DNA from: Solenopsis invicta
Taxonomy: Eukaryota > Arthropoda > Insecta > Hymenoptera > Formicidae
Direction: 5' to 3'
DNA: 64,000 bases
Assembly: GCF_016802725.1 (NCBI RefSeq)
Contig: NC_052664.1
Span: 13,108,016-13,172,015 of the forward strand
This document shows, in pieces, positions 48,906 through 63,200 of this stretch. The translations under genes and the position numbers were made by a program. The notes below the pieces were generated by a model. It did no database searches, had not been told where the DNA came from, and saw only the letters and a program-made list of their open reading frames with translations. Each line of letters begins with the position of its first letter. Within the stretch, counting starts at the first letter, position 1.

Positions 48906-51900
48906 TATAATATAATATGTTGTTAGCTTTTATATTTTCTATGGCTGAAAGCGTGCTATCACCAAACTATCGGGTTTCCTTTCGACCCTGCATCGTACAA
49001 CCGCATTCATTACAAAGTGCATCGTTGCGAGACATGGCATTGAAAAAAGGCAGATAAAAAAGCTTGGTATCGTTGGTTAGTACCTTTTTTTATAACTCTA
49101 GCACGTAAAGTTTCCATTAGGCGCATTATTATTACGCGTTCGACAAAAGTCCACGTTTCCCGTTTGCAGTTTTTCTGGCTCGCAGTATCCAGCCGCAGTA
49201 TCCAGACGCCGCTATTTATAATCCGGAAAACGATGCCGTTACGCTCTCGCGCGTCCGATGAAAAGTGAAATTTATGCATGCGTGTACATCGAATACTCCA
49301 TAACTCGTAATAACGTCGCTTGAAAAAACAAGTTTTGTTTTACAATACCTTTATACCAATGATTTTTATTGGGTTGGACGATGGCGATCATAAAAGAGTT
49401 GAATTAAAATTTATTGTTGAAAAAATACTAAAATCTACTATAAGCTACCAGCTTTGGAGGATTGATACGTCATGTTAATAATAATTTCGTAGCTCGTTAA
49501 AAGTTACTTCCATCATTATTATTTCGAGATATCGTCTATCCATTTTGTGTTATGAATAAATATAACTTTATGCACGTTATTTTCCTCGTTCAGTAAAAAG
49601 AGAATATGACGTTTATTGTAATTTATAGTAAAAATTTGTATTTTGTAATATAAAACAATATTTTATCACTGTTTTTAATAAATTTAATAAATTGAAACAT
49701 TATTCCATAGATGTTACTTAAACAAATACAAATATTTTTAAAAATTAAAAAAAAAATTAAATATCATTTCATGTAACACTCGAATATTCGAACTCAAGCA
49801 ACTTATAGAGGGTAGGGTCTAATGGCAGTTGCTGAAACTAAACGCATGTTTTCTCCTTCTACGACTTAGGTAGATGTTCTATATCTAGGTCTTGTACCTA
49901 GAACATTGCAGTTTTATTGTCTCTGAAGCAAAAAGTACGTTAAAAAAATAAATAATTTCACGAAGAAAAAGTTAATCTTATTAAAGATATTTTTTATAAA
50001 GAAAACATGTACACTAATGAATGTACAGCATTTTGTGACAAATACAAAACACATAGAGTTACAAGCAAAAACACTCTGAAAAGATTAACAAAATTAATTT
50101 AATTATATTGCGTACAGTACTCTACTTTTTTAATACAATTTTTATCTATTTTGAATCTATTAATTTCATGACAATTTGATATAATACGGTACTATTCAAG
50201 ACTGTAAACATGACTTTACCAGGTCCATCATACAACGTAGTGACGAAGTAAACCGTAAACGGACGACTATTCAAGGAAAATTCAAATTCCTCTATTATAA
50301 AAGCAGTTCAAGTATTTTTTTCATAAAATATAATTAAAATTATTGCCAAACTCAATAAATAAATTTTCCATAACATTTCTCACAAAGATTTAAATAAAGA
50401 CTTTTGTATCTTTTTCAATTTTTTTTTTTTGCGGTAATTATAACATTATCTAAAAGCTTGTGATATTCAATTCACTGTTTAAACAATTGTGTTATTAAAA
50501 ATAAAATGTGAATAAAATGTCTTTATACAATTATATTTTAATTGAGAAAAAAATTAGGTATCAAATTTTAAACGTCTTTATTAATTTTAAGTAATTCTTT
50601 CTTTTATCAAATAATACTTAAAAATGATCAAATAAGTATATTTTGAAATATTGACGTGTATGAGAGAGCGAGAGAGAGAGAGAGAGAGGAGCAGAGAGAG
50701 AAGCAGAGAGAGAGAGAGAGTGAGAGAGAGAGATATGTATACCTAAGAAAAAGATTCCAACGATCTTATGCTAAGTTTAAAAATCAATGTTTTAAAGTTT
50801 GTTAATCAGATTCAATCTTTTTATGTGATCAGCATAATATCAAAAATATTTCTTTAACATAGCTTAATGTGCTTCTCTCTGACTTTTCACATACGTATGT
50901 CTGGAACAATGGCAAGGCATAATTTAAGCGGGGAAAAATGATATTCCGCAGACGTCGTAAGTCAACGTAAACCATGGAGAACGCGGGGCGTAATTTCGTA
51001 CGGTAAATCTGCGACGCTCGTAAATCGCTTTATGGAAACTCCGCCCTTCTGCGCTCGAAATCACCACATCCTTAAAGATGCTCCGATATAAATGCTCGAG
51101 CGATTTCCGCTGCAATACGCAACAATAATAAATTCATCACAAATTGTTTTTAATGAGTGCAGTAAGAGTTTAGAGAACGAAGGACAGAAAGTCTGTAACT
51201 TGTGTGTGCATCTCTATATAGTACAAATGTTTCTTACTTTTTCTTTCAGAGAACAGTTATATGTACGAAATATACTTACAAAATCTATTTAAGAAAGTTA
51301 TAAAACTGTCGGTAAAATTGTGCACATCTTTATATGATTAGCATGATTAATATTACAATACAAAGCAATAATAAACGCTGTTCAATTATTTAATTTTAAA
51401 TGCATTTTTAATTTTCTACCGTTTTATCATCTTTTTAAAATTCCATCCACGAACAAGAAAAAGTTTAATTCATTTACGAATCCGTGAGAATCGGGTTAAT
51501 GAAATAATCATTTCGCAGGATAGCGCGACCGATCGTAAGATACGACAGCCAAGAAAAGAATTATTCTATAAGAAGGACAAGGCTTGTTTCTTGCTCGTCA
51601 GTCTGTAGAACGGTGCAGCTGGCGCATATGAAATTTCCATATTCACGCTCGGCGAAAAGTGGCGTTGCTTCGTTCTCGTAGGGGTGAAGCGAGCGATAGC
51701 GAGGCATTTGCAATTCTCGAGAATTCGCGCGGAATATCCTGCGGAGCAGGCGGCGGGCGTGACGCAACCCTATGAAATCCCGTGTCTCGTTCGTGCATGA
51801 GACGCGCGGATGTAAGACAGCGGGGGGCGTTATGCAGACTGCATGTGCTGTAGTCTCCACGACGGCAATAATCGTAGCGAAATCGTTGGTATTCATTCCT

Positions 51901-53517
51901 CGTTCTCGTTCTCTCTCTCTTCATGCATCGGGAAGTGATTAATTTGCATGTTACGTTTGGTTCATTTTCAAAATTTACCTAGTTCTATTAAGGCAAATCT
52001 GATGATTTTCTCATCAGGTTGATCACATTAACACGTGGCAAATATTAGGGCAGAAACCATAATCAATGATTTTCGAGCTGTGAAAGCATAAAGAATTTTA
52101 TCGCTTTATTAATGTTATTATTTTTAAATTACTAAACGTAGAGATTCAGAGTAAAAGTAATTTGTACAATTTTCCGTGATAAAAGAGGTATTAAATTAAT
52201 AATTAGTATATATACATCGATTTTTCATAAATGTTATCTGAAATGTAGTTCTTTAAAAAGATTAGAAGTTGCGTACTCTGCATATCAATATTTAATCAGT
52301 TAAAATACAACACAACAAAACTCATTTTATTAAATAAACGTTGCGCATATGAAACGCAAGTAATGTATGATAACGAGAGCCCTTAACCCCCTCGCTAATG
52401 AATCGAAGTTGGCGTTACGTACGCTGAACGTGTAACTACTCGCATATATTATCTCAGATCATTAGACATCAAAATATCGTCCACGGTTATCTTCATGGAA
52501 GTTCAAGTACTTGGGTCTGGAGCCTCATTATACAGTAACCGTATCTTCATCCGCTGAAATGAGAAATACGTTATCCAAGAGCTCGCGAGGACCGTTAATT
52601 AGGAACAGGGTAATAAGGGATATTAAGATTTCATACGTCCCTTGGGACACCGAGAGGCTTTGAGAAACGACCCTTAAGTTACTCAGCTGGCTTTCTGCGA
52701 CACTAAGTTGTACGTTGTTGCATATCTAACAAAGGCAAAGACATAAAGGTGCCAGGAAATTGTCACTCAAGAAAAGAACACCACCACTTGACGCTGAAAT
52801 ATAATTTGTTTTTATGCAAATATATATTCCGACTTCTTTCCTAGTCTATCATAGTTCATCAAATACAGTTTAAAATTTTGTACGTGCACATATGTATTTT
52901 CTAAATTAAAATTTTGTTCGTATATACTTTAATAAAAAAACAAAAACAAAAATAAAGTCATCAAGATAATAATATTAAAAAATGTTAGTATATAATCTTC
53001 TAATTTATTTTCATAAATTGATTATAAAAAATAAAATAATCTTCACAGGAACATTTTTATAAAGATAATATTCCGATCCTTATGGGTACGATGGTTTTGT
53101 AGATGTAATGACTCGTAATATCTTCGTTATTATAATATGTAAGTAACAAATTTTAATAATTAGTTATGAAAATATTTGTTTAATAGCCAATCATTATGCA
53201 GCGGCACTAAATATGCTAATACACAATTATATGCTAATACAAATCAACATTTGTTATAAGGTATTTTTATTATCGAGTATTTCAAATTTTTTTCAGGTAC
53301 ATTTAATTACACATATTTCCTCATTTTATAATAAATAATAATAAATTAGAACAAATAATAATAAATACTTTGAAACTTTGAATTTAGAATTAATTAAACA
53401 AAATATTAACGAATGTAATCTCCTTAAGTTTTCCATTTTAAACAATAAATATTAACAACGTTATAGTACAAAATGTAAATAAGGAACCATAATACCACTA
53501 TATTTTCTATCCTTGTA
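48898..53517. other. Intergenic, no gene recognised
   Basis: AT-rich, with a GA-rich microsatellite (50661-50733) and GC/CpG-richer blocks at about 48960-49300, 50920-51100, 51480-51920 and 52370-52720. No exon with splice logic was found. Confidence 0.55.
50661..50733. repeat. Interrupted (GA)n microsatellite
   Basis: A GA dinucleotide run broken by AGCAGAG-type interruptions. Confidence 0.9.
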
Positions 53518-53675
53518 GAAACGTAATACTGACAATAATAAATGGAATAATTTAAGTAATATATTACTTATTTTATGTAATTTAAAAGTATTATTGCTAG
53601 TGTTTTTAATACTCAAAATAAGTAACGTATTATTTAAACTGCTTGTCAATTTATTAGTGTCAGTATTTTACACGT
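53518..53675. mobile_element. Foldback MITE
   Basis: The left arm (from about 53525: aatactgacaataataaat and onward) and the right arm (to about 53670) are imperfect reverse complements, including ttacttatttt in both directions. The loop is about 30 nt. Confidence 0.55.
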
Positions 53676-54142
53676 TTTTCTATTTTCTATTTTTGTATTA
53701 CCGATAAAAATGCTTACGATATGACCTATATATTTTTGCGATTAAGAAGTCAGTATCCGTTACCATCGCTTCGACAAATTCCTTTAATCAAATCAATTCT
53801 AAATGTAAATTAGAGCAATCAATAAAATGTTCAGAAATTTATTGAAGATGGTTACGAACTGCATCAGTATTTGCGATAATTTTTTTTGCCGAACAATGGC
53901 TTTACATATGTAATTTCTATTTGTTATTTATAATCGTTATAATGATCTGTTTAGCACGGTGTGTGATATTGCTCAACCAAATTCTGATTATACATTAAAA
54001 AATTTAAAATATATCGTATAATATATTTATCAAACTTACATTTGATGTTATAGATTATAAATAAAAGTAAATTATAGTTGATAATATATATTTCATGTTG
54101 TGATATATATTTTAAATTTGAGTTATATGTATATTTCATGTA

Positions 54143-54330
54143 ATGATCGTGGCGCAGACAATTCTACTGTTTGTGCCAAAGACCCAGATTCAAATCCAAC
54201 TGATCAGAACACCTAACTCTATTAAATCTATCTCTTGGAAGTCAATCGTTATCGACAGTATCATGAGAATCATTCTAAATTAAGCCTTTCAGAATCGACA
54301 TTTAAACTACATGTTCCGCACTACATACCT
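54143..54330 (+). mobile_element. tRNA-derived SINE-like sequence
   Basis: A box-like TGGCGCAGACAATTC (about 54150-54164) and a B box GATTCAAATCC (54187-54197) sit at the spacing of an internal pol III promoter. The tRNA-like head is followed by unrelated sequence, as in SINEs. No clean cloverleaf or anticodon arm is recoverable, so it is not called a tRNA gene. The 3' limit is uncertain. Confidence 0.4.
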
Positions 54331-54406
54331 TTTTGAATTATAAAAAAACACATACTACAGAAATACATTGATTGTGAGGGATTCTCTGACAAGAGCTAAG
54401 AATTGA

Positions 54407-54468
54407 AAAGAGAAAGAGAGAGAGAGAGAAAGAGAGAGAGAGAAAAAGAGAGAGAGAGAAAGAGAGAA
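54407..54468. repeat. (GA)n/(GAAA)n microsatellite
   Basis: A purine run of GA units with AA interruptions between the SINE-like sequence and the Penelope-like remnant. Confidence 0.9.
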
Positions 54469-54499
54469 ATTTGTGTATCATATATTTTATAAACAATAA

Positions 54500-54990
54500 A
54501 TGATACTTTTCAATTCTCGAAAACATAAAATATTCGTTTATCCTAAGTATGCTCATAAATTTAAACAATTTACTAGACAAATTTTTAATTTAAACCCAAC
54601 ATTTAAAGAAATAAGTAAACTCAGGAGATTTATGAAAACACAAAGAAATACAATTCCAACATTATCACATACAGTGATTTATAAAATTAATTGTTTAAAT
54701 TGTGAGTTGTCTTATATGGGGCAGACAGATAAATTACTCAGGAGTAAATTTTTAGAAAATAGAAATCACAATAAAAATTCATCTCAGATATCAGATCGAT
54801 TATCACAGAATATGGAATTAATAGTTCACGGGATGATCCTGGATGAGATAATTCCAATAAAAGACTAATATCAGAAATGTTAAGTATAGAAAACCAGTCT
54901 ATAATTCATTTTGCTTCGACCTCAGTCTGCAAAATGATATAAATTCCTCGACTTTGTTTATTACAAACTAATTAATAAAATCTAAATGTA
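54500..54990 (+). pseudogene. Penelope-like retroelement remnant, GIY-YIG endonuclease end
   Basis: The 122-codon open frame at 54500-54868 carries KLRRFMKTQRNTIPTLSHTV followed by IYKINCLNCELSYMGQTDKL. This is the reverse-transcriptase tail and the start of the GIY-YIG nuclease domain of Penelope-like elements: YKI and YMG stand for GIY and YIG, and CLNC for the Cys pair. A stop at 54866 is a frameshift, since the adjacent frame goes on with RLISEMLSIENQSI. A second shift restores a C-terminal stretch to about 54970. The RT core is missing. It is a dead, 5'-truncated copy. Confidence 0.75.
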
Positions 54991-55109
54991 AGTTTTCTGA
55001 TTCTTTTTTATAAATTCTATAACAGCAAACATATATGAAATAAATATGAAATAAATAATAATTTTATCATCAACCTAAATAGTATCTAATAGTATTACTA
55101 CATTATATT

Positions 55110-55168
55110 ATTACTACTAATTATATTATTACAAACTATAGTATTACTACTAATTATATTATTACAAA
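55110..55168. repeat. 33-bp tandem repeat (about two copies)
   Basis: attactactaattatattat then tacaaac occurs at 55110 and again at 55143. A partial related copy lies just upstream. Confidence 0.75.
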
Positions 55169-56270
55169 CATGTGCTGTACATGCAAAATCTATCGCCATA
55201 ATGTAATTCTTTTCCTTTCGTGAATACTGTTAAGCCAAAACAAGGATTAAAATTTTGATATCTTCGTTGTATTAAATCATAATAATAGTTAAAAATAGAA
55301 ATATATTTTAAAATAAATTCGCTATACAATTGTATTCAGAAATCGTCTCGGAGAAGAAAATACAAATAGCAGTATACGCGTGTGCTCGAACGCATTAACG
55401 GAGAACTCGATATTCGAGGGATTTTGTTTGTCTCCAACACCTCCTAGACGAACACAATGTTAATGCCTGCTAATGAGTCACTCCGAGGAATAGCATTTGC
55501 TTAGTAATTCCCGGAAACACCGGAATTACAACCTGTCAACAACCGTATTCGCGACACTCCTAATATTCGCCATTGCTTCCATCACAGCTGATATTTTCCA
55601 CGACAGTACCCCGATATTTTCCCAATGATTGGTTCTCTTCCCAGTCTATACTCAATTTAACTTTTCTTCTGTCTGTCAACTTGTCGACTATGTCAGCGCG
55701 TTATAAAAGGAAGATTTGGCGGAAGTCGAAAGAGGGTAGCGCATTTCAAATTAGTGTAAAAAATTAAATTAAAAATATGTATCTTTTATACATTTTCGTT
55801 CAATTTGAGTTTTCTTGGATGTTCAATAAGTTACGAACAAGATTCTGTCTGTCGATAACGCGGATAGGATTACAAATCAACTTTTGCATCAGAGAAAGAC
55901 GTATTTATGAAGAAAAAAACTATGAAAGAAAGGTAGAAAATAATTTCTGAAAATTGTTAACAATCAAAATTTATTTATAATAATATTTAATAAATGCGTA
56001 ACTTAATCAAAATGTATTATGTGAAAATTTCATGTTTATATTAGTAAATTAATACATTTTTTTAAATTTGGTAATATAAAAGGAAAGAGAAAATTTTGCA
56101 CATTATGATATCGCGATTTAATATGCAATCCAATTTAATCTTTCACGTCACTAATTTTGTGTCTTGACGACATCATATCTGAAAATTGGCGAACCGAAAA
56201 TTATCGCGTTACCACGCCTTAATCATAGCTGCTACCTCTACTATCTACTGAGGAATACGATAGTGAAGAC

Positions 56271-56283
56271 GAGAGAGACAGAC

Positions 56284-56340
<57 letters not shown>
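56271..56340. repeat. (GA)n microsatellite with GACA start
   Basis: Begins as a few GACA units and continues as a pure GA run. Confidence 0.95.
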
Positions 56341-56342
<2 letters not shown>

Positions 56343-56989
56343 AGAGACGGGAGAGTCTCACAGCTCCGTTAATTAGCAAGGAAATAATTTCTCGGTCATT
56401 AAACCAACCTGCCGTCTTCGTGCAAAGGAGGTGCGAGGAGGCGGATTGTCTACGAGAAGACAATGGTACGCATCGTTCACTCTGATATATAGCGCGGTAG
56501 AATCTATGATAATAATCTCCCAAGGTGAATCGATTTCTCTTGATATCAATTTATCTGCACGCTATGTTAGCTTATTAACACATTTGAATATTTCACAATA
56601 AACAATGAGATGTTCCTCGCGTTGAAAGTTTTTTTCAGTAAAACCAAAACATCACAATTTATTATTAAAGAAAATGGTTTGTAAATTAATGCAAAAATTA
56701 AATTTATCTATAATGAAAGAACATGTAATCATTAAAGTACCATGAAATCCAGTTTTTTATTTAAAATTTCATACAAGTTTTGATAATAAAGTTTTAATTT
56801 GCGTTTTATTTTCCAGATATTAAAATTAAAATTTATACTTTATATTTTATTAAAATTGTGAAAAGATAGAAATTACATCTAATTGAATCTAATGGGAACA
56901 ATTGTTTGAGTTTTAATAAAAACAGGAAAGAAATATTATATTATGCATTAAATATATGTATTCATATGTAATTATTTTAAATATACATA

Positions 56990-57229
56990 GGATTGTTGCA
57001 CCAGTCGTTGAACAGTCGCTAATAAATGACTGTTTAGAAAAACTATTAAAATAATAAAACTTTAAAATAATAAATTGCAAAATTAATTGATATTGTTGAA
57101 ATCTAATTTTCATGTAGATTTTATTAAAATGTAATTTTTTATTTGAAAATGTAATTGTATTAAATTATTTTGTGTTTGCTCATTGACTGGACCAATTTCT
57201 TATTTGTTTATTCACTAGTGCAATGACCC
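56990..57229. mobile_element. Small TA-flanked MITE
   Basis: A TA dinucleotide on each side. The ends GGATTGTTGCACCAGTCG and (minus strand) GGGTCATTGCACTAGTGA agree at 12 of 18 positions, with most differences transitions. It is 240 bp with no protein frame. Old, Tc1/mariner-type by target site. Confidence 0.45.
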
Positions 57230-60200
57230 TATAAGACTTGCGATTGATGTAAACTAAAAGTTTTATCGTAATACGTATGAAATCCTATATTCATCTCCTA
57301 CATTCAATATCATATCATTATTGCGCGTTGTCAATAACATGTGAATTTTCAGTTTAATTTCAGTGAAACTATATCTTTCTTTAAGTAAAATGTTTTATGT
57401 CACTATTTATCAGAAAGCTTTCATATGTTGATATAACATAAATTATTAATATAAAGTAATATTTTTAATAATTCAGATAGCCCTCTTCCGTCAAAATTAC
57501 AAAGAATATATTGTATCATCCTTTCACAAAATAGGAAATAAAATAGAATGGACTTTATCACACGCTCAAGATGAACTTTATGTCAAAATAAAATTTTATA
57601 AATACATTTATAAGTATACTTTCGTATTAGTCATTGCAGCAAATGCCACAGTTTGTACGTTTTAATCAAATTTTTGCGACTGGGACACACAATTTCCGCC
57701 ATACTCACAAAAACGACGCGACATAAACCGTGCCTAACTTCGATTACTTAATCAATTTGACTAAACTTCGCAAATCTCAGGAGTAAGAAATTTCGAAAGA
57801 AATTGAGAAAGAACCTGCATCAAAACTGATATACCTTTCGCCACCTTTTCTTTCTCTCATTGAAAATAGATCAATAACTGTAGCGGAAAACTGAAAAGAG
57901 GATGAAGCTGTAATTGAGTATCGATGTCAATTGAATAAATAGATTTTGATATAACATTGTTCTATTATTATTTGCATTTATGAACACAATACAATGCATT
58001 CACTTTTTAAATAATCAACAGTTGCCAAAACAGTTCCATTATTTGATTCTCTTTTCCATATTCGATGTTATTGTTAATGGTACGAGTTTTTGACTCGTTA
58101 AAAGTGAAGTTTAAGAATAAAGTAAAAACTTTTCTGATTCAGAAATGTATTGAAAATGTTTTGTCGCTTCGTAACGATTATTTTTCTATTCAGCTTTTTC
58201 ACACACGAAAATAACGTGGTGACGAGGGATTAATACGATTCTCTAGAGATTAATCGCTGTTCGTTACTGTCTTTGCAACTGTTTTTATGTACCTGCCGTT
58301 AGGAAGCTATTCGTGAACGCACATTTCTTGATGTTGTCGACAATCTATAAAGTTAAATTAATTATTATGTAATCGAAGATATTTACCATTCAAAAACATC
58401 CAAAATTCTGTACTTTCATAATATCTTTAATAATAACATATTTATTTATTAATAATTATTGTAAACTTTCTGTGTGTTTCCTTCTTTATAATATTATATT
58501 ACATTACTTTGTAAAATAAACAATTATTAACGATACATTATTTTGTAATTATCATTTCACTCTGAACATACAGAAATTATATATCATGATAAAATATCAA
58601 TATTGCAGAGAATCATACAATGTAGCTCGCAAAATATGACCGCGCAACGGAAACCGGTAGCAGTAACGACGTCATTGATGAACGTACCGTAGATAATTAA
58701 GCGATAAACGTAATAAATAATCGTATGCGATAAGATCAACGATATGGTTTATTGCGCGTATTGTGTTGCGAACGCGGTTACGCACACGAACGCACACCAG
58801 CGCTCTTTCATTTACTCTGTGTAGCAGTGTCCTTTTATTAAACCTAAAGTATTTAATTAAACAGCATCCACGTGCGTGGTTCGTAGCATATAGTAATTGC
58901 ACAGGAGACGAGGAGTTGCCGACGATTAAACAGAATAGCTGGCTGTGCCGCATGCCAACTCCCAGACATTGCGGTGCGATAAACTGCAAGTCAGAACTGC
59001 GGCCTCACAGATCGATTATATTTGCTGGTGAATATCGGATTGCCTGCTCGCGCAATTAATTTCGGTTCGATGGGAGTTGGTATATCGCCCGGAGCTTACA
59101 ACATGTCGGCCAAGAATCGTTAGTCTTGAACTAATTTCTAGACAGCCATATAACAATCAGCAAACTCAATATATTAAGTTTATGATTCTAAATACATACA
59201 AATAAAACAAATGTAATATATTACTATAAAATTATTATACATTTATTATGTATACATTAAAATTTTGTCAATGAGAAAATAAAAGGTGTTCAAATAAAAG
59301 GTATAAATTTTTAAGCAAATATACCTGATAAAGAAAAATCAGTGCGTGCGAATGTTATAATATACGTAGCAATAAAAAAAAAAATGTCTTTAAATAGGAC
59401 TTTACATCTTCAATAAAAATATTATAAAATAAATAGCATTTATTTTTATACTTTTGGAATTTTGAAAGATTAATATTTTTAAAGTAATAAAAGTAACATT
59501 TCTAAATTGGTATAGTATATTTTTAAATAAATGAATAAATGAATTTTAGAACGGATTTTAGAATACATTTCTAGTTTCTAATTTAAAAGCATAATAAGTA
59601 TCTATGATTTAAGGGGATGATAAAATCGTCAATTCTACCGATTAAACAGTAACTTAAATTAATTTGTATAAACATAATATGATTTAAAATACATACATAA
59701 GATTTACGAAACATTAGTACATACTACCACATCAATATTGCATGCACATGGATAAATTTTCGTATAAGCTTTTTATATTGAAATAAATACCTAAGTTTAG
59801 TTTTAAAAATTTAATATTTTTTCTTCGTGTAATCTATATCTGGACACTCCAATTTTGTAAATACAAACTGTACTTTTATATTAAACAAATATTGTTTAAT
59901 ATAACGACTTGACTCCACATTGGTCTAAGAAATGATAAAAAAGGTCTGAATTAAATAATTCTTTTGTTTTCTGTGTAAAGTCCATACTGCAGACATGTTT
60001 CAATGAGTATAATTTAATTTTGAAATAGGATCTTCAAATCTGTAAAAGTAATACATAAAAAAATTGTCACAAAATTATTATGTTTAATTAATAAAACAGG
60101 ACAACCTTAGGGTACTTATCAATAATAAATAATTTCGCACATTCTAATCTTAACATTTTTAAATATTCAAAAATTTTTTTGCTATTTTTTATTTTTCTAA

Positions 60201-63200
60201 AATTTACGTTATCTTAAAAAGATGTTTATGTTACATCATTATATAATAATATTAATTTAAACATTACATTTCTGGCACCTATCGTAAACAATATACAAGA
60301 GTCTGGGAGACTTGTAGAAGAACTCACAATTTTGATTCCAATCAATATTTTTGAATAAATGGTTTTAAATAAAAGTTCAAAGTCTCAAAAATGTGGCAAT
60401 TTAAACGGTAAAAATTAAAAAATGGTAAAAAATTTATTTTTAAAAATTATCGTGTCTTCTGAACAAAAAGCTTTTAAGAACTTTATGATACCGTGTTTTA
60501 AATTCAAGATTAAAACTTTTAAGGAAAGTGGCATTGCCATTCCCTTTACAAAGTATAATTATATAACAAGGAGAATTTGATGCATTTTTAAGATTAATTC
60601 AAAGTCATTTGAATTAATTTGTTTGACAAAAGAGAGTGTTTTGCAAACATATATAACAAAACAATGTTCTTATTAAAATTGTTTATTACAATATTTTATT
60701 AATCATTTTTTGAAGAACAGTTTTCACAAATATTTGCTGTTAACACAAAAGAAAATGACATTGTGTTTATGAATATTTTTTAAAAATATACAAATTAATA
60801 CATATAATTATTGTTGTCGTGTACTTACTGCGATAATCTAAAAAAGTTGCACAAACATTACACACATGAGTCCCACAGATTCATAAAAAAACTTTGCTTC
60901 CATATCGTTTGAGTTCTAGTTGAGCTTTGAAGCTGATCAATCGCGATTGATAGCGGAGCTTCTAACTCCTCCTTCCTTCCCCCTTCAATCCGAACTTTCC
61001 ATCTCATTCCCTCTTTATACAGCAAGCGATCAAAATTTCGTACAGGATCTCCCAGATCCAATATAGTGTTTAAGAGTTAACAGGATTGTGCCGTACATTT
61101 CAAGATTACGTCTACATGGATTATTTATACAATATATTTATATTTCCATTATGTTTGCAAGAATTTTTTTTATATAGATAATAAAAGCAATATAGATTAT
61201 TATAAATAAAATAACCATATGAAAAAGTAATTAAGTTATAAGATTGTTAATATATCTGACTCCAGTATTAATAAAATAAAAATCTACAATATTAAAAATT
61301 CAAGTAACAAGATATAATTTTACATTTCTGATAAAATCTGAATCTTTGATAATCGATCAATTATTATTTAAAAATATAAAATCCTTACATAGTTTACATT
61401 TACGTGTAATGTAGCTTATTTATATTTTATAAATAATGAAGGCCAAATTCTGATATTAAGTACAGTATTTGCATCAATTATTATTCAAATGGGTATAAAT
61501 AAATATAGTAAAGAAAAACATTATTTAACGTTGTTAAACATAACATTATTTAAACTAAATAAATTTCATTATAGATATATCAATAATACGCTTCGGAGTA
61601 ACGTTAAATTAATGTCTCGTTTCAGGATGTTAATCCAATATGTTGCCCTTTTCGATATCGAGGTTATAACTTTCTCTCGTACTTTCTCATTGGCATAAAT
61701 CGATTCACACGATCCGCTCTCATTTATCACGTTTTTATAAATTTATTTATCTTCTCTCTATTTTTGTAACATTATAGATAATTGAATATTACTTGTTTCC
61801 TTTTTACACAACAATGACACTTCGTAATCGAGCAACAATCAAATGAAAAAGGGCAACATTGGATCTCTTTAAGTCAAGAAAATATTTTTAAACAGTTAAA
61901 TTATAAGTAGAAGAAAAGAAAAATTTTTACTTTTAAAATAAACTTATGTTTGATAGAGATGTTTCTTTAAATTTAATAAATTTTCTTGAATCCAAAATAA
62001 TTTATGCATTAGCATAGTCTAATCTAACTAATATTTGAATTAAAAATGCAATTTTACTTTTAAAATAATTTAAGCTTTTTAAACTACAAACAGTTGTACT
62101 ATTATAGTAAAATCAAAAGACACAGTTGTGTTTCACACTATTGTATCACTTCACTTATAAATTATATTTACATATTATATTAAAAAATTCCCTTTTAACT
62201 TCTGAAAAATATTCAGTATATTTGGAAATTAAAAATAATATCTTTGTTGCAGAAGAGAGATTAATTTATACTGGTGTGGCGGATACCTGTCTCGAGTTTA
62301 AAGATATTCGATTCTGATTCGATTTTTTAGAGAATCGGTTTTTTAAAAAAATAAATATCAATTTTTTAAAATCAATTTTTTTCCTTACAATTTTGTTGCA
62401 AATCAATTATTTAAACAAAGAATTAGTTTTTTATTTTCTTAATAAAGCCTCTACACGGTAAAATTTCTTATGCTGAATAACATGTAAAGTTTACTATATA
62501 TTGTAGTAAGTTATTAAATATTCTGTGTGCTTATAGTACCATTCTAATAGTAATTTATTAGTGCGCACAAAACATTGGGTGTAGCAAGTAGCACAATCAA
62601 TGGTTAACTATAAAGATAAGAACTAATCATACTTGACTGCTACTTAACTGATTGTTTCGAATTTCGATATACAATCGACTGCGGCTGCGTTTGGAATCAT
62701 TCCAACATCGTCATCATTTTATATTTATTTAACATTTGGTACAAATAACAAGAATAATGATACACTGGGGCACTCGAAACCAACGTTTATTAAGTTAATT
62801 GTCTTTATCATTATTTGTTAATTATCTTTGCAAGAAAATAAAAGAATAATTTAATTTTGCTAAAAAAATATAGTATTTCATTTCATAGTTTTTTTTAATC
62901 AATTTTTAATTCAATTAAATCGATCTTCTCAATGTGATTTTTCTAATAAATTCTAGCTATTCCGATCCGAAATCGATACAAAAATCAATTTTTAATTTCT
63001 AAATCAAACATCCTTATGTTCAAGTTCGAGCGGAGTTGCTGTAATTTTTTAACACGGATATAAAAGGTCATGCGGCACGTATTTTTTTCTCACATCGGGA
63101 TATAATCTCGCAATTGTGGAAAAAAAGTACGGGCCGTATAGCCTTCTATCCGTTGTGTGCTAAATATTGCTTATGCATGAGTTATTAATAGTCCCGCTAG

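Noticed and set aside
54143..54210. tRNA gene
   Set aside because: A and B box-like motifs are present, but no consistent acceptor stem and anticodon arm can be drawn; a SINE head fits better.
60858..61061. 67-codon minus-strand frame starting MDLGDPVRNF
   Set aside because: Ordinary composition, but no recognised family, no splice partner and no promoter seen; kept only as a remark.
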